A stretch of DNA of 64,000 nt from Watersipora subatra (taxonomy: Eukaryota > Bryozoa > Gymnolaemata > Cheilostomatida > Watersiporidae). Where the stretch lies: positions 58,384,248 to 58,448,247 of the forward strand of contig NC_088711.1 in the NCBI RefSeq assembly GCF_963576615.1, given 5' to 3'. The number at the start of each line of letters is the position of its first letter. The first letter of the stretch is position 1. The notes under the pieces are model-generated. The model saw nothing but the letters and a program-made list of their open reading frames with translations, did not search any database and had not been told where the DNA came from. Below, piece by piece: positions 12,543 through 23,488 of the stretch. A program made the position numbers and the translations under genes.

Positions 12543-15500
12543 CTATGGACGATTGGATACAAGATTAGTTGCAGCAAACACATTTAAACTGATAAAAATG
12601 TATTTCAAAATGTAAAGTTTCTTTATAGCCGTGCTCCTATAAATCTCTATTACCCAGATAACAAACAACTTTTTCAGATAAAAAACAAAAATTCAGTATT
12701 TTATTCAGATAATAGTTACTTTGATGCAACTAACTATTTATCTGGATAATACATCATTAAATTTTATACAAACATTGTTTTCTGAATAAACATTCCGATT
12801 TAAATGATATTTGAATTATTTATGTGATAATTTATATATAATAAGTTATTATAATTATGATAATTTATTTGAACGACGCAATTCAACTAATCTATAACCT
12901 CACTGCTAATTTAAATAAAGTTGGCATCTGAGTAATACTTTATCAGAATAAAGTTCATTGTAAGGAAGTAGGCTATTAGTTGCAATTAAATAATAACATT
13001 TATCAGTGTCTTAAATAAATCTTCTACCGAGAAACAAGCTGTAAACGGCCTGAACAAGACAATTGCAATTTTTCTGTTATCAAGGGATAGAGTTTTCATG
13101 AAGGCATCACATATTATTAATGCTTTTGGATTTCATCAACATGAACCATAATCTGTTGAGTACAAAATGAAGTTGTCTTCTCTTCCACCAACAGTAGGTC
13201 ATGGAGCAGAACCTAATTTACATCTAAATAATTTTCTATCAATAGTGTTACTAACTTGCTGATGGTATGCTTAGTCTAAACTTTCATGTAGGCAAATTGT
13301 TAACCATAACACGTTGTTAACACCGTAACACCTAACAACTGTTAACAACCCAATGCTCACCTGTTCATAAAATGTGGTTAATATCATTCTTGAACCTTCC
13401 CTCAGCAGCAATAAAAAAACACTGTTACAACCCTTGCAGTACATACTCTTTGAGCGAAGTCAAAATTGATAATTCTAGTTTTTTTCTCAGTTTAAACTAC
13501 ACAAAAAGATACAGTAAGGGAAAGTTATCTGGCACACTCATACCATGAGAGAGGCATTTATAAAATTGTGTTATTTTTTAAACCAATCTTCTATCATAAA
13601 ATGTATTTTCAAAAGAAGCATGTCTGTAAGCAACCATATAGCAGCAAAGAATACATCCGCTGATGCTATTCTGCAATGGTTCAATTCTACTGCATTATGT
13701 TTATTTCATCAAAAGCAAGTTTTCTGTCTTCCGCGGTTGGTATCTCAAGATGAAAATTTTATTACAAAAGAAAACAACTCCCATAACTATAGGCCAGGGA
13801 GTAACAACTCTAAAGTTACCTATTGCACATTTGAACAAAACCTATGCATAGTACATGTTATACATCATTTCTATCTCAAAGGATTAAAACACGTTTAAAT
13901 GACGTTGAGCCTCACCTCTTCGAGTTGTTTTTTGAGATATCTGTTCTCTGCGAGTATCTTCACTAACTCAATGCCAACATCGCTAGAAACTGGTTGCTGG
14001 ACATACTTCGATGCCGAACCCATCAGTGGCTCTAGACCTCTAGATTTGCTCACAACTTTTATCTACAGAAATCAGAATTAGAAATCGCTGATATTTATTG
14101 TTAGCAACAAGCTCTGCAAAGAATCCTCATGCCATTCCTAATGACTAGTGGTTCACCTGTAGAATGTACAAAACCTGAGAGTAACACACTGGGTAAGTTT
14201 TAGTTACTTTTTATATTTGTTCTCTGACTACGTACTGTATTATTATGTATTATATATCAGTTGATTTATTTTCTCTGTCGTAGTCTTGTATCCAGACGGC
14301 AGCACAGAACTATTTGCAGGAGCTGGTTTAAGATTGGGTGCTCCTCTCGCCACCCTTCTAGTGGTCTTCCTTAGCAGAATTTAACCCCAACCTTCTTTTC
14401 GCAGGTCAGACACTTTAGACCACAGCTTTTTCTTAATTAAACATCATGTTTTGATAAAAAAATATATGAACAAATTTGCAATAGGTTTTTTGTATGATTT
14501 GTTTGATGTACATATACAATGTACATCAGACAATCATACACAATATGTGTACATTTACAATGTACACATATTGTGTATGATTAATTGATGACATTTACAA
14601 TGTACACACGTACAAACTTTTGACCTAAACTAGTCTAGCAGTAGCAGCAGGATGCATTTGGCATCAAGCTTGAAGTTAAAAAGAATAACATAGACACACC
14701 AAGAAACTGATTCAACATTTTATTTATGTAGCAGCAAACCTGGTTTCCTTAAATAAAAAAAAACACACCATGATTAGTCTTTGGCTAGCTGGCTAGATTT
14801 TCTCAAAATCTACATTAATAAATCTCATTTAGTCATTGTTTGTGTCTGTCTGTTAGTCTGCTATATATTTCTACATCTTTTTCCTGATTTTATGCAAACA
14901 TCACACGTATACTCTCCGCTCATTTGGCCAGATAACCAAAAATATTTGGCTTCAAAACTCTACCCTGTTGCTGTTCCGATTGAAAATGAATAATCTAGGG
15001 CAGGGCTGGGCTTGCTGCTAGTCATAATATAAAAATTAACTCTCTTTACATGATCTTGAGCACTTTCCAGCTAGTAACAACATAAATTAGTAATAAAACA
15101 AGTGGAAAGGAAGAAGCTGGAATAAACACGCCTCATGGCTATCACATGTATTTAATTATCTTTACAAGTTTCCCACAGACCATAAAGGTTACCTTAACGT
15201 AGTACCTTCTGCAGACATTTATTAAATTAAATAAACCGATGCTAATCTCCTTCAGAGTGTCTGCTGAGAAATTACAAATCAAATACAACTTTGGCCTTGA
15301 GTTCCACTAGCTGTTAGAGCGTACAACGTCGGACTACAACTGGTGCAACAACAGGATGGTTGTAACAAGCTAAGGAAATATAATATTTAAGCACTTCCTG
15401 TAAACACAACTTGTCTGCGTCAGAGGAAAACTTTTATTATGTATTGTTGATTTATAAGAGTGCAATGGTTTTATTACTGTTGTACTGGCTGTACAGAAAC

Positions 15501-18500
15501 CTTTCCAGTTGCATGATACCAGAGGTAACCGAGAAGAATGCCACATCGACTGCTTCGTGTTGGGTATAATCACTAATATTATACCTCCTTATTTATAAGA
15601 AAGGCGTCATTTTCTTTACAATTCAGATATTAAAAATTGAATCACTCACTGGTTCAAGGTCATTAGAGAGTATTTTATGAGAGCCCTTCATCAGCCAAGC
15701 TTCTTGTAAACCTTTGTGAAACTTTTGTGATAAATAACACATTATCAATGAGTCTTTATTGAACGATGTCCAACCATTGAAATGTTTTAACAAAATAGGT
15801 AGTTAATAGATATGCTGTTACATCTGTACTTTGTTTATCAATGCATGGGCACACAACTTCTTTATATACTAATTTTTAAACCTGCTCACAGTCACCATAA
15901 AATGTCCTCAAAAATTTTACCAAGAATGCATAAAAAATGAAAGCTAGCCACTGGTGTTGAGAATAGAGACACTGTATAGCTGTAACTATTGAATGACTGT
16001 ACAATAGAAACGAGAGGATTCTTTTTGAATAGGTATAGGTCAAGGTCAAGTTGAAATTACCTAGTAAAAACTTTTTCTTAGTTGGGGTCTCCGACATGCT
16101 CTTCATTAGAAACATTAAAGTGGCTATGCGAATGTCTAGCAATCAGAGGAAACGTGTGGTTTCTTCTTTGGGATCCAAAAACCTGACTGCCACCCTTTTT
16201 TAGCTTCTAACAGACTAGCTGGAAATAATTCACATGCCGTGTTTTTTAAATAGTAGACTATGCGCGAGCTAACTCGCCAATTACAAATACTAAAGTACAA
16301 CTAAACCGATACATTAAGCTAAAACAAAAATAGTTCTCCAGTACTAACAAATAAAAATTTCTAATCAGTTGTCAGCTCAGCAGCTGTAAAATAATTTTCA
16401 TTTGTTAATGAGCGAAAAGCAGATAAAAAGGTAACTAAGTTATGGCAGAGAGAAAAATAAAACCTTAAGACTTAATTAGCTACTTACCTGCTGCCGCTGC
16501 ACTTACCTGCTGCCGCTATACTCGCTAAAACTACTAACTCTTGTTGGTGTCAAAGTAAGCAAATATGTCTACACCTCGAACAAACCCACTTGAGATTTTT
16601 ATTTATAAGCTAACAGAATTCATGGCTCTTGATATTGTGGAAATTAAAATATTTGTTGTCTCTGTTACCTCTGTTATGATACTCTGTTTAGAGTTCCCCG
16701 CTAAGTTAAACACGATGAAAGTTGAGTAGTTATTTGTGTACGAGTGAGTGGGTGAGGGTTGGTGTAATATCTCAAACTATTCCTCGTTATTATACTGAAA
16801 TACTTGCAGACCCGTATAACTTTTATTAAAATCAAGTTACAAGTTTTTAATGCTTATCTAGAAGTTTAGACACATGAGAAAATAAGTTCAACTCTGTTAA
16901 CGTAAAATGACAACATTGAATTGAAGAGATTCTATGTTGATGATCTCACACTATATGTTAGTAGATTTTATCGGAAAGTATCGATATTTTTCTATTATTT
17001 GCAATTTTTATCATTTGTGATTGTTTTTGATGCTTGAGGTGATCTGACAGGATGTTTCAAGATTAAAATCGAAAAAACTTGATCGCAGTTAAAACCCTTG
17101 GAAGAAAAATACATGTGAAATGACATCACTAGTTGTTATCATTGCTATAGTTGATATCAGCTATTGGGTTCAAGTTGAAGCATTACAATTCTCTATTTTA
17201 TCGATCTTTTTGCTATTATAGACATCATCATTACACTTTTGATTGATCTGAGCGTTTTAATCGCGATTGAGTTTTATTGATTTTAATCGTGAAACATCCT
17301 AGCAATCAGACACCTCAAACATTAAAAGCAATCACAAATTATAAAAAATACTGATATTTTGGGAGAAAATCTACCAAAATATGTGTAAGTTAATCTTTAA
17401 GACGAGTTTGTCAAGAGAAAGCAAAGTTTCTCCAAAATTATTTTAGAAAAGTGTGTTAATAAGCACAAATAGCCATAAACACAAATTCTAATGAACAAAT
17501 AGCCGTCAGCGGTAGCTATATTGGCATGGCTGTTAAATAAAATCGGTATATCACGGCCTTTAGTCATACCCGCACCATCACTCAAAGACTATGATCCGCT
17601 TGTAATTATTTTCAATATGAGGTCTGCGATGATATTTTTTCAATTTCACCAAATTTTCCAGAAAACGGTTCAAATTCAGATTTTTAGACAACTGCACACG
17701 ATTTTGGTATAGTATCGAACAGTTTGCTTAGATACGAAGAAATATTACAAAAGTTGGTTTAGCCTTCATTCTTCTTACCTTTGGCAAAAAGATGAGAAAG
17801 AGGGTGGCTGTGACACCCAGCCATATGCACAGGGCAGCAGTCGCAAGCAGAACTAGGGTGTTCTCAGGAAAGAGCAAAAATAACAGACAGGATGTCCCTG
17901 ACAGAGTCAGCGTAACACCAGAGCTCAGTAGCAAGCACCTGCTGTCGTCGAGGGCTGGAAATGTGATGTGTCGGATCTGCCACCTGCGTGAGACAAGTGG
18001 AGCGGGTTAGTCGAGTGTGCTTAATGGAGAGCTTGTAATCTTCTCCAATAATTATAGTTTAGTTATGTGATGTTTTTGTTAAATAAATTAAATACAATTG
18101 TGAAATAATGTGACAACTCATAGCAACAAAATATTATTCATAAATTATTATTATTATTATTCATAGATTATATCATTCATTATTCATAGACATTTTAAAA
18201 CAATAACCACTGTTATTATATATATAGATTACGTGGATTTATAATTTTTCACGTTGCAATAAATGCTAGATTTCTCAGCCGCAAAATAACTTGATATTTT
18301 GAATTCAGAACAGTGACTTAAAACTAAAAACAAACTTTTTAGAATAATGTAAAACCAGGTAACACCACAGAGTCTTACTAGGTAGCACCTGGTATTACTA
18401 CCAGGTAAGACTAAGTAATGTTATCAGGTAAGACTAATGTAACCAGGTGACACCAAAAATATTAACAGGTTACACCACATAATTTCACTATGTAACACCA

Positions 18501-21500
18501 AGTGCCATAGCCAAATACCACTAGCTAATGTCACCAGGTAACAACAAGTAATATTACCAGGTAATAGCAAGCCTACCCAATATAGCATGACATGAAGACT
18601 GTGACATATTTGTAGAGTAGCAGCACAAGCAGCCATATGGAGTAGAATTCTGAAGAACAACCGCTGTCGATAAGCTCAGCAGCGGGGCAGCTGATAGGGT
18701 CTATAATCTGCCAGCTAGTCAGCAGACCCACATCCAGGAGCAGCAGCAGAATGATGCCACCAAAAAGACTTCCATCTCGAATTGTCTATAAACACAAAAA
18801 CTTGCCCTCTCTACTAAGGTGACAGTGCAAATCTGTCTGGACTGATATGGATACAAGAGTAACCAGTAATGCACTGATATATTTAGCCTTGGGTACTTAC
18901 ATGGAGGTGTTGTGCTTAACTAGTGAAAGGTTATATGTTGTGTTAAAAACATGGATATAAGGATTGACTTGATGTTTCAGCTTGAAAACTTATGAAGAAC
19001 AAAGGTTTAAAACACTTGTGATTGATAAACATATCAGGCTTATCAGGGGGAGGTTTATACACTTCAACAGATATGCCATGCATGTATATGAAATGGATGG
19101 GATGGATATTCTACCCAATAAATAAACACATTTTCATAGATTTATTACCAAAAAATAAGATATAATGTTTACTATAAGGAGATAAATACACCATAATAGG
19201 TGTGCGAGAGTGAGGTAATAGATCGACTGCAGAGATGTGATAGCGTGGCAGTAGGCTTACCAGGGGGAGATAAACACCCGATGATCGGTTTGCCATAGAG
19301 AGATGAATACGCTATATTAGTTCTACTGTAGCATGATAAGTACATTAAAATAGGTTTACAAGGAAATATATTTATCGTGTAGTAAGGATATGATTGGAGG
19401 AATAAGATGTAATATAAGCTATAATATGGATCGAGCATATTGAATATACCAAGGGGTGATAACTACCTCAATTTAAAAAGCTGGCTCTGATACCGCAAAA
19501 GGAGGAAAATTGTATATTAAAAAAGCAAATCTTTTGTATGTTTGATCTAAATGACGAGTCATGGCGGGACTGATCTAAAGCCCATTTGGGAAGTTGTTTT
19601 TTTACCATCATGTAAGCACTGCTTGAAAGCTTCATGATTGTAAGGCAGCGAAAACAATTGCAAATTAATGTTACTATAAATAAAGCATTGTCTAGGGAGA
19701 CATATGTAGCTAGCTATAACAGTACAGCTAGCATCCTATAACAATTATAGCAATAAATAACTTCGTTAGCTGGATGCAAATGCTATATTCTCATAGACAG
19801 CGCCCGAACTGCAGGGCAGGAAAATCTGAAACCCTTTTACCACGAGGTGAATAGGCCAGTCGTAGGATATTCTCATCTAACACGGAGACTTGTTTTCTCT
19901 ATTGCGCTGACTCAATGGCTGTTATAAGTGATTTCAAAGCTGCTATAGAAAGTGAGGAAATATTACTGTAGCACCATGAAAGAAGAGTGATTTATTGCGA
20001 GGCCGGCTTTTAGAACAACTAGTATGACATAGTAGTGAAGCCCTAATTACACCTTTTGCTTATGAAGAACCTAATTACGGAAGCTTTATCTTAAATTGAG
20101 CCTTCAATAAAAAGATTAAACGAGAACTTGCTGTTTCCGTTCAAGGTTTGAAAATCATGCGTGATTGTATCTAGCCTTTCAGACAAATGAATAACCTTGT
20201 TTTCTATTCTATGACACAAACATACTCCATCCACCATCGCATGTTTCAGTTTATGAACTTTCTTTCACTTTAACCTTCAATTCGCTATTCTGATTCCTCC
20301 GCAATACCAGGAGATTACTAGCATTTAAAACACATCTGTTCAACTCAATCATTCCGGATTTCTATCTTTTTATTGTTTTCTTTTCTTTCTTTTAGCATGT
20401 AATAAAAAAAGATCATTTTTTTTATTATTATCAATGTCAGTTAAAAGTTATACATACATATATGATTTGCCCAGCAGGTCTGAAAAAGGTGATTGTACTA
20501 ACTAGGAATGCCTGCAAGAATGCATACAAGGCTACAAACCACGGAATGGGCACGAGGATACTGGAAGAGCCTGTGCACCCTCCAACCCTTCACTAGCATG
20601 GAACTGCAGACGCCGGTGAATCCAAGTGTAACCAGCCAATAGCGGGCCTAAAATGCACCAATCATCTTGTTTGTTAAAGCTATAAAAGTTAAGAGAATAG
20701 GAGACAATACATCTGTTCAAAAAAGCTTCATATACCGGTATGATATTCACCTGACCTTACAGCGAGATCAGACACTTTTTTAACTAGGACATTAAAATAT
20801 TATTATTATATGTATTATAGAATAGCATTATAGATGGTAACATCTGTTGTTTCTCTACAATCTACAATATAAGAGTATGTGAAAATTTCAAGGGATTTAA
20901 CAACTTGCTTCACGGATCAATTATCACGGATCTCACAAAACCTTTACTATGATAAGCATCGTGTCCGTTCGAAGCCACCACGGTTGATGGTTGGAAAAAG
21001 ATTGTATCATCCAGGATTTGAACCCTTGACTTACACCTGGGTAGGCTGACTTTCTACCAACTGTGACAATCAACCACGTTGCCGTAATTCGTAGCAATTG
21101 TGCAGTTACTTACTACATCTGATGACCTCTCACGACGCCTCGGACTGCCAAGTTACTAGTATTCGTGAAAACTGTAGGTGCCTTAGACCGTCTTGTCTTA
21201 GCCTTAGCTTTCCGCAGAACAACAGCTAAAGCACTGAGTCTATGAAACTGGCATTGAAACTCGTGAGGTCGGCTGTGATATTCATACTGAAAGTGCATAC
21301 GTATGAATTTTGAGAGAGGCCATATTCTCAGACCTATTAGAGCTAAATTATATCAAAAGGGTTAGAACTAGAACTAAGATTTGAAACGCATGAAGCTGGT
21401 GAGTTCTCTGCTGTATTTTACCAGACAGATTAAGTTGTAACAAGTTAGAGATGATATCTTTCCCTCCTTTTTCCTCCTTCATCTGTTTTTTCCCTTCCTC

Positions 21501-23488
21501 TAGCATCCTAACTCACTCGCTACCTTCTCTCCTTCCTCTTTTCTCCCCACTCCTTACTCTCCCTTTCCTTCTTAATCTTTCTCCCGCACCCTTTCTCTCT
21601 ATTTTACCTCCCACTTTTCTCCTTTTGCTCTCTCTTGCATACTCTCTCTCTCCCCATTTTTCTCACTCACAGATTCACCGATTAAGGCACAGTTTCCATT
21701 TACCACTTAGCGCTCTCCCACTTCACTCGTAATCAACAGCTTGGACAAGAATGGAAAGAAAAACAAGAAGCTCTTAAGCGGTGTCAAGGCCTTGTTGACA
21801 GTCACTCATGGAGTGGAATGTGGAGGAATTTGTGAGCATTCCTCTGTCAAGTATTTGCTTTAGAGTGTATCACTCCTGGCCCAGCTGTGTGTCACTGAGG
21901 CTACAGTTATTTCATTTGCTTTTTCATAAAAATAATTTAGGCATTCAGGCATCTATGAGATGACATGGTCAGCAGTTACCCGATGTTAACCGACATTCAA
22001 AACAGGTGGTTTGAGAATGGCTTCAACAATGTGCTCAGTAGACATTTTAGACCACACAAAAATTTGTATTGAAACCTTTGATTTTAATGTGAGATTATGA
22101 ATAACATATCACCCATTATATCTAGTAACAATGTACCAGTTATCTTGAATAGGGATTTAGAAAAATATTTTTAAACATAAGTCACCTTCTGCTGAGGTGA
22201 CTTTAAAAAAAAAATGTTAAAGACAAAAGTCTGTGTCGATTACTTATTTGGTTTAAACCTAGTCATGCAAGTTGTATTAGTATAACCATATAGATTTTGT
22301 TTTAATGAGGAGAAGTTCAGTACCCACCCTCACAACGAGGTAGTGTCTTACCTGGGCTATTCGAGTTTTTGCATCTGTGCTCCAAGAGTCAACAGGCAGA
22401 ACTAGTAGCAAGCTCCCTGTATATAGAGCTAATGCTCCCCCAAATAATACCATGTTTACTCTAGGGCTTGTCATCTTGATAAACCTAAAGAAAATAAACC
22501 ACCATTTTTAACAGGCTCAACTCATCCTTAACTGGAAGAAGTCAGTTAAGAGATTCTGTGTATTTTATAGTCAACCGGAAGTAACCCGGTTCTCCTTTGG
22601 TCTTTCACAGCGTACATTTGACACATTTGTTACGTCATAAGTTTGGAGTATATTATCTCTGAGTCTACTTATAATCATTATTCATAGATAAAGTTCTACA
22701 GGCGCGACTCATATGGACACATAAAAAGCTAGTTAATCTTACGAAGCCTGAAAATTTTCACATTGGAGATGAAGAGAAACATCTTTCTGATCTTTCACAG
22801 ATATCTTTCTTGACTCTGATGGTAATAAAAAGCAAATAGCTGTAACCTTAGGGTCCAAACATACATACAAACAGACAAACATATTACAGATAAACAGACA
22901 ACTAAACTCGTTATCTATCGTATTTAGGTATTGCCTGGAGCACAGATAAGTTGGGGGTTTATACAGTAAAAGGTTCTTTTCTTTGTCATTTACAAGAAAG
23001 GTAATCATAACATCCATCTTATTTATCAAGAAAAACTATAAAACAAAGAAAATTCTTCAAAAGTAGTGAATGTGCCTAAATACTTGTAATCAAAATACGA
23101 CTAAAATACATTGCATGGAGCCAAATTAATGCACATTTTATTAATTTTATATAATGTTATTATGCTTAATTGCTGCCATTCAACTTGATGTTTCTATCTA
23201 TGACGCTTGACCTCTGACAAACTGCTTAGCATTTTCTAAACACCAGGAACTAGTTGGAACTTTGCAAGTATGTCATTCAAGCGACAAAGCCAATAGCTAG
23301 CTAAAATTCGCTAAACCTAGAACACCTACCTGAGGTTCATGTATTTGATGTTGAAGACCAGCATCGCTAGCGTGAGAAGATAGCCAAGGGAACAGAATGA
23401 AGCTCCTAGCACAAACACTATCAACGAGGTTTCCATATCCGCTGTCTCCGAAGATTTCACGACCTGAAACTTGTCTCGTGAGCAGCAG
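11823..23488 (-). CDS. GABA-B/GPR156-like class C GPCR (7 exons joined, N-terminus incomplete)
   Basis: Seven minus-strand exons join in phase: 23,488-23,330 (TM1), 22,484-22,352 (TM2), 20,647-20,528 (TM3), 18,785-18,577 (TM4-TM5), 17,983-17,779 (TM6-TM7), 14,062-13,916 (coiled coil), 12,542-11,823 (tail and stop). Hallmarks of the GABA-B branch are FNIKYMNLRFIKMTSP after TM1, ARYWLVTLGF and KGWRVHRLF around TM3, TSWQIIDPI after TM4, TFPALDDS before TM6 and FLPK at the end of TM7. A GABBR-type leucine-rich coiled coil follows. The cysteine normally opening TM3 is absent (RIAQARYW). The cysteine preceding TM5 (GCSSEFYSIW) is present. No Venus-flytrap domain exon was recognised upstream before RPL27A. 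Human GPR156, as I recall it, has a short N-terminus and also lacks that TM3 cysteine, so a GPR156-like or divergent GABA-B type 3 receptor is favoured over GABBR1/2. Expected role is G-protein signalling at the plasma membrane; the ligand is unknown. Confidence 0.85.
12543..13915. other. Intron of the class C GPCR gene
   Basis: AT-rich, about 1.37 kb. Nothing recognised apart from TTAACA-type short repeats at about 13,275-13,350. Plus-strand open frames at 13,545-13,898 run across the neighbouring sequence and show no family resemblance. Confidence 0.6.
13916..14062 (-). CDS. Class C GPCR, coiled-coil exon
   Basis: A 49-codon exon, phase 0 at both ends, acceptor TTTCTGTAG and donor GTGAGG. 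It begins IKVVSKSRG directly after TM7 (FLPK) and ends IELVKILAENRYLKKQLEE, a heptad-type leucine pattern like the GABA-B receptor coiled coil that in vertebrates pairs GABBR1 with GABBR2. This suggests dimerisation or partner binding (inference). Confidence 0.85.
14063..17778. other. Large intron of the class C GPCR gene
   Basis: About 3.7 kb between the TM7 and coiled-coil exons. It holds the perfect hairpin at 14,532-14,582, a possible SINE-like A box at about 15,308, and otherwise AT-rich sequence without recognisable exons on either strand. Confidence 0.6.
14532..14582. repeat. Perfect inverted repeat, 24-bp arms, 3-bp loop
   Basis: AATCATACACAATATGTG... at 14,532-14,555 is the exact reverse complement of 14,559-14,582, separated by TAC. 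It lies in a GPCR intron among other TGTACATT words (14,507-14,610). It could form a cruciform in DNA or a hairpin in the pre-mRNA. No flanking duplication was identified. Confidence 0.9.
17779..17983 (-). CDS. Class C GPCR, TM6-TM7 exon
   Basis: Acceptor TCTCACGCAG, donor GTAAGAAG. The first G completes a glycine codon from the previous exon, giving CYIGWQIRHITFPALDDSR. TM6 spans about LLLSSGVTLTLSGTSCLLFL, and TM7 is LVLLATAALCIWLGVTATLF, ending IFLPK. The W-x-x-R-x-x-(T/S)-x-P-A-L-(N/D)-D-S pattern and the terminal (V/L)-P-K are typical of GABA-B receptors. Confidence 0.9.
18350..18570. repeat. Degenerate tandem repeat of about 20-23 bp
   Basis: About ten imperfect copies of ACCAGGTAACACCAAGTAAT-type units (also written AGGTAAGACTAAGTAATG). 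The array ends at the donor site of the TM4-TM5 exon (18,577); in the gene's direction it lies just downstream of that exon, inside the intron. Confidence 0.7.
18577..18785 (-). CDS. Class C GPCR, TM4-TM5 exon
   Basis: Acceptor TGTTTATAG, donor GTAGGC. It encodes TIRDGSLFGGIILLLLLDVG (TM4), then LLTSWQIIDPI, a short second extracellular loop with two cysteines (ISCPAAELIDSGCSSEF), and TM5 (IWLLVLLLYKYVTVFMSCYI). WQ(I/A)(I/V)DP after TM4 is a strong GABA-B family signature. Enters in phase 0 and leaves two bases into a glycine codon. Confidence 0.9.
18786..20527. other. Intron of the class C GPCR gene
   Basis: About 1.7 kb. Apart from the decayed minisatellite-like tract at 19,020-19,450 I see no exon or defined element. 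Confidence 0.55.
19020..19450. repeat. Degenerate minisatellite-like tract in GPCR intron
   Basis: Recurrent words such as CTTACCAGGGGGAGATAAAC, TTATCAGGGGGAGG, GAGATAAATAC and GAGAGATGAATACG suggest a heavily decayed tandem array with a period of several tens of bases. The minus-strand open frames here are by-products. Confidence 0.4.
20528..20647 (-). CDS. Class C GPCR, TM3 exon
   Basis: Acceptor GTGCATTTTAG. Encodes ARYWLVTLGFTGVCSSML then VKGWRVHRLFQYPRAHS, matching the GABA-B TM3 and intracellular-loop-2 pattern (RxWLLxLGFxLxxGSMxxKxWRVHxxF). Entry phase is 0. The donor is taken as GTATGC after 20,528; a GTTTGT donor before 20,540 would also keep phase 0 and drop four residues, so this edge is uncertain. 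Confidence 0.85.
20930..21075 (-). mobile_element. tRNA-derived SINE-like element (minus)
   Basis: Read on the minus strand, an A-box-like CACAGTTGGTAGAAAGTCAG is followed by a good B box (GGGTTCAAATCCTGG), the internal promoter layout of tRNA-derived SINEs. A plausible tRNA cloverleaf is not kept. It lies in the GPCR intron in the same orientation as the gene. Confidence 0.5.
21455..21675 (+). repeat. Polypyrimidine (C/T) tract of about 220 bp
   Basis: Almost uninterrupted CT-rich plus strand (TTTCCCTCCTTTTTCCTCC, CTCTCTCTCCCC and similar), hence GA-rich in the sense of the receptor gene. The open frame at 21,451-21,732 is low-complexity Ser/Pro/Leu and is not taken as a gene. Confidence 0.8.
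22352..22484 (-). CDS. Class C GPCR, TM2 exon
   Basis: Acceptor TTTCTTTAG, donor GTAAGACA. The first G completes Arg, giving FIKMTSPRVNMVLFGGALAL then YTGSLLLVLPVDSWSTDAK. The (Y/F)IKM(S/T)SPxxN motif at the start of TM2 is a GABA-B/GPR156 family hallmark. The exon ends KTRIAQ, where most class C receptors have a cysteine just before the Gln/Thr-x-Arg of TM3. Confidence 0.9.
23330..23488 (-). CDS. Class C GPCR, TM1 exon
   Basis: Donor GTAGGTG; acceptor taken as CCCTTAATTTTAG. Encodes CCSRDKFQVVKSSETADMET, then TM1 SLIVFVLGASFCSLGYLLTL and FNIKYMNLR. FNIK/x-x-N-x-(R/K) after TM1 is typical of GABA-B receptors. The frame stays open upstream to about 23,580, so the true 5' edge (another acceptor, or a start codon) is uncertain. 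No signal peptide or ligand-binding domain is encoded in the open stretch. Confidence 0.8.

Noticed and set aside
20930..21075. tRNA gene on the minus strand
   Set aside because: A and B boxes are present, but acceptor and anticodon stems do not pair; better explained as a SINE.
21451..21732. Ser/Pro/Leu-rich 93-residue plus frame
   Set aside because: Product of the polypyrimidine tract; low complexity, inside the opposite-strand gene's intron.
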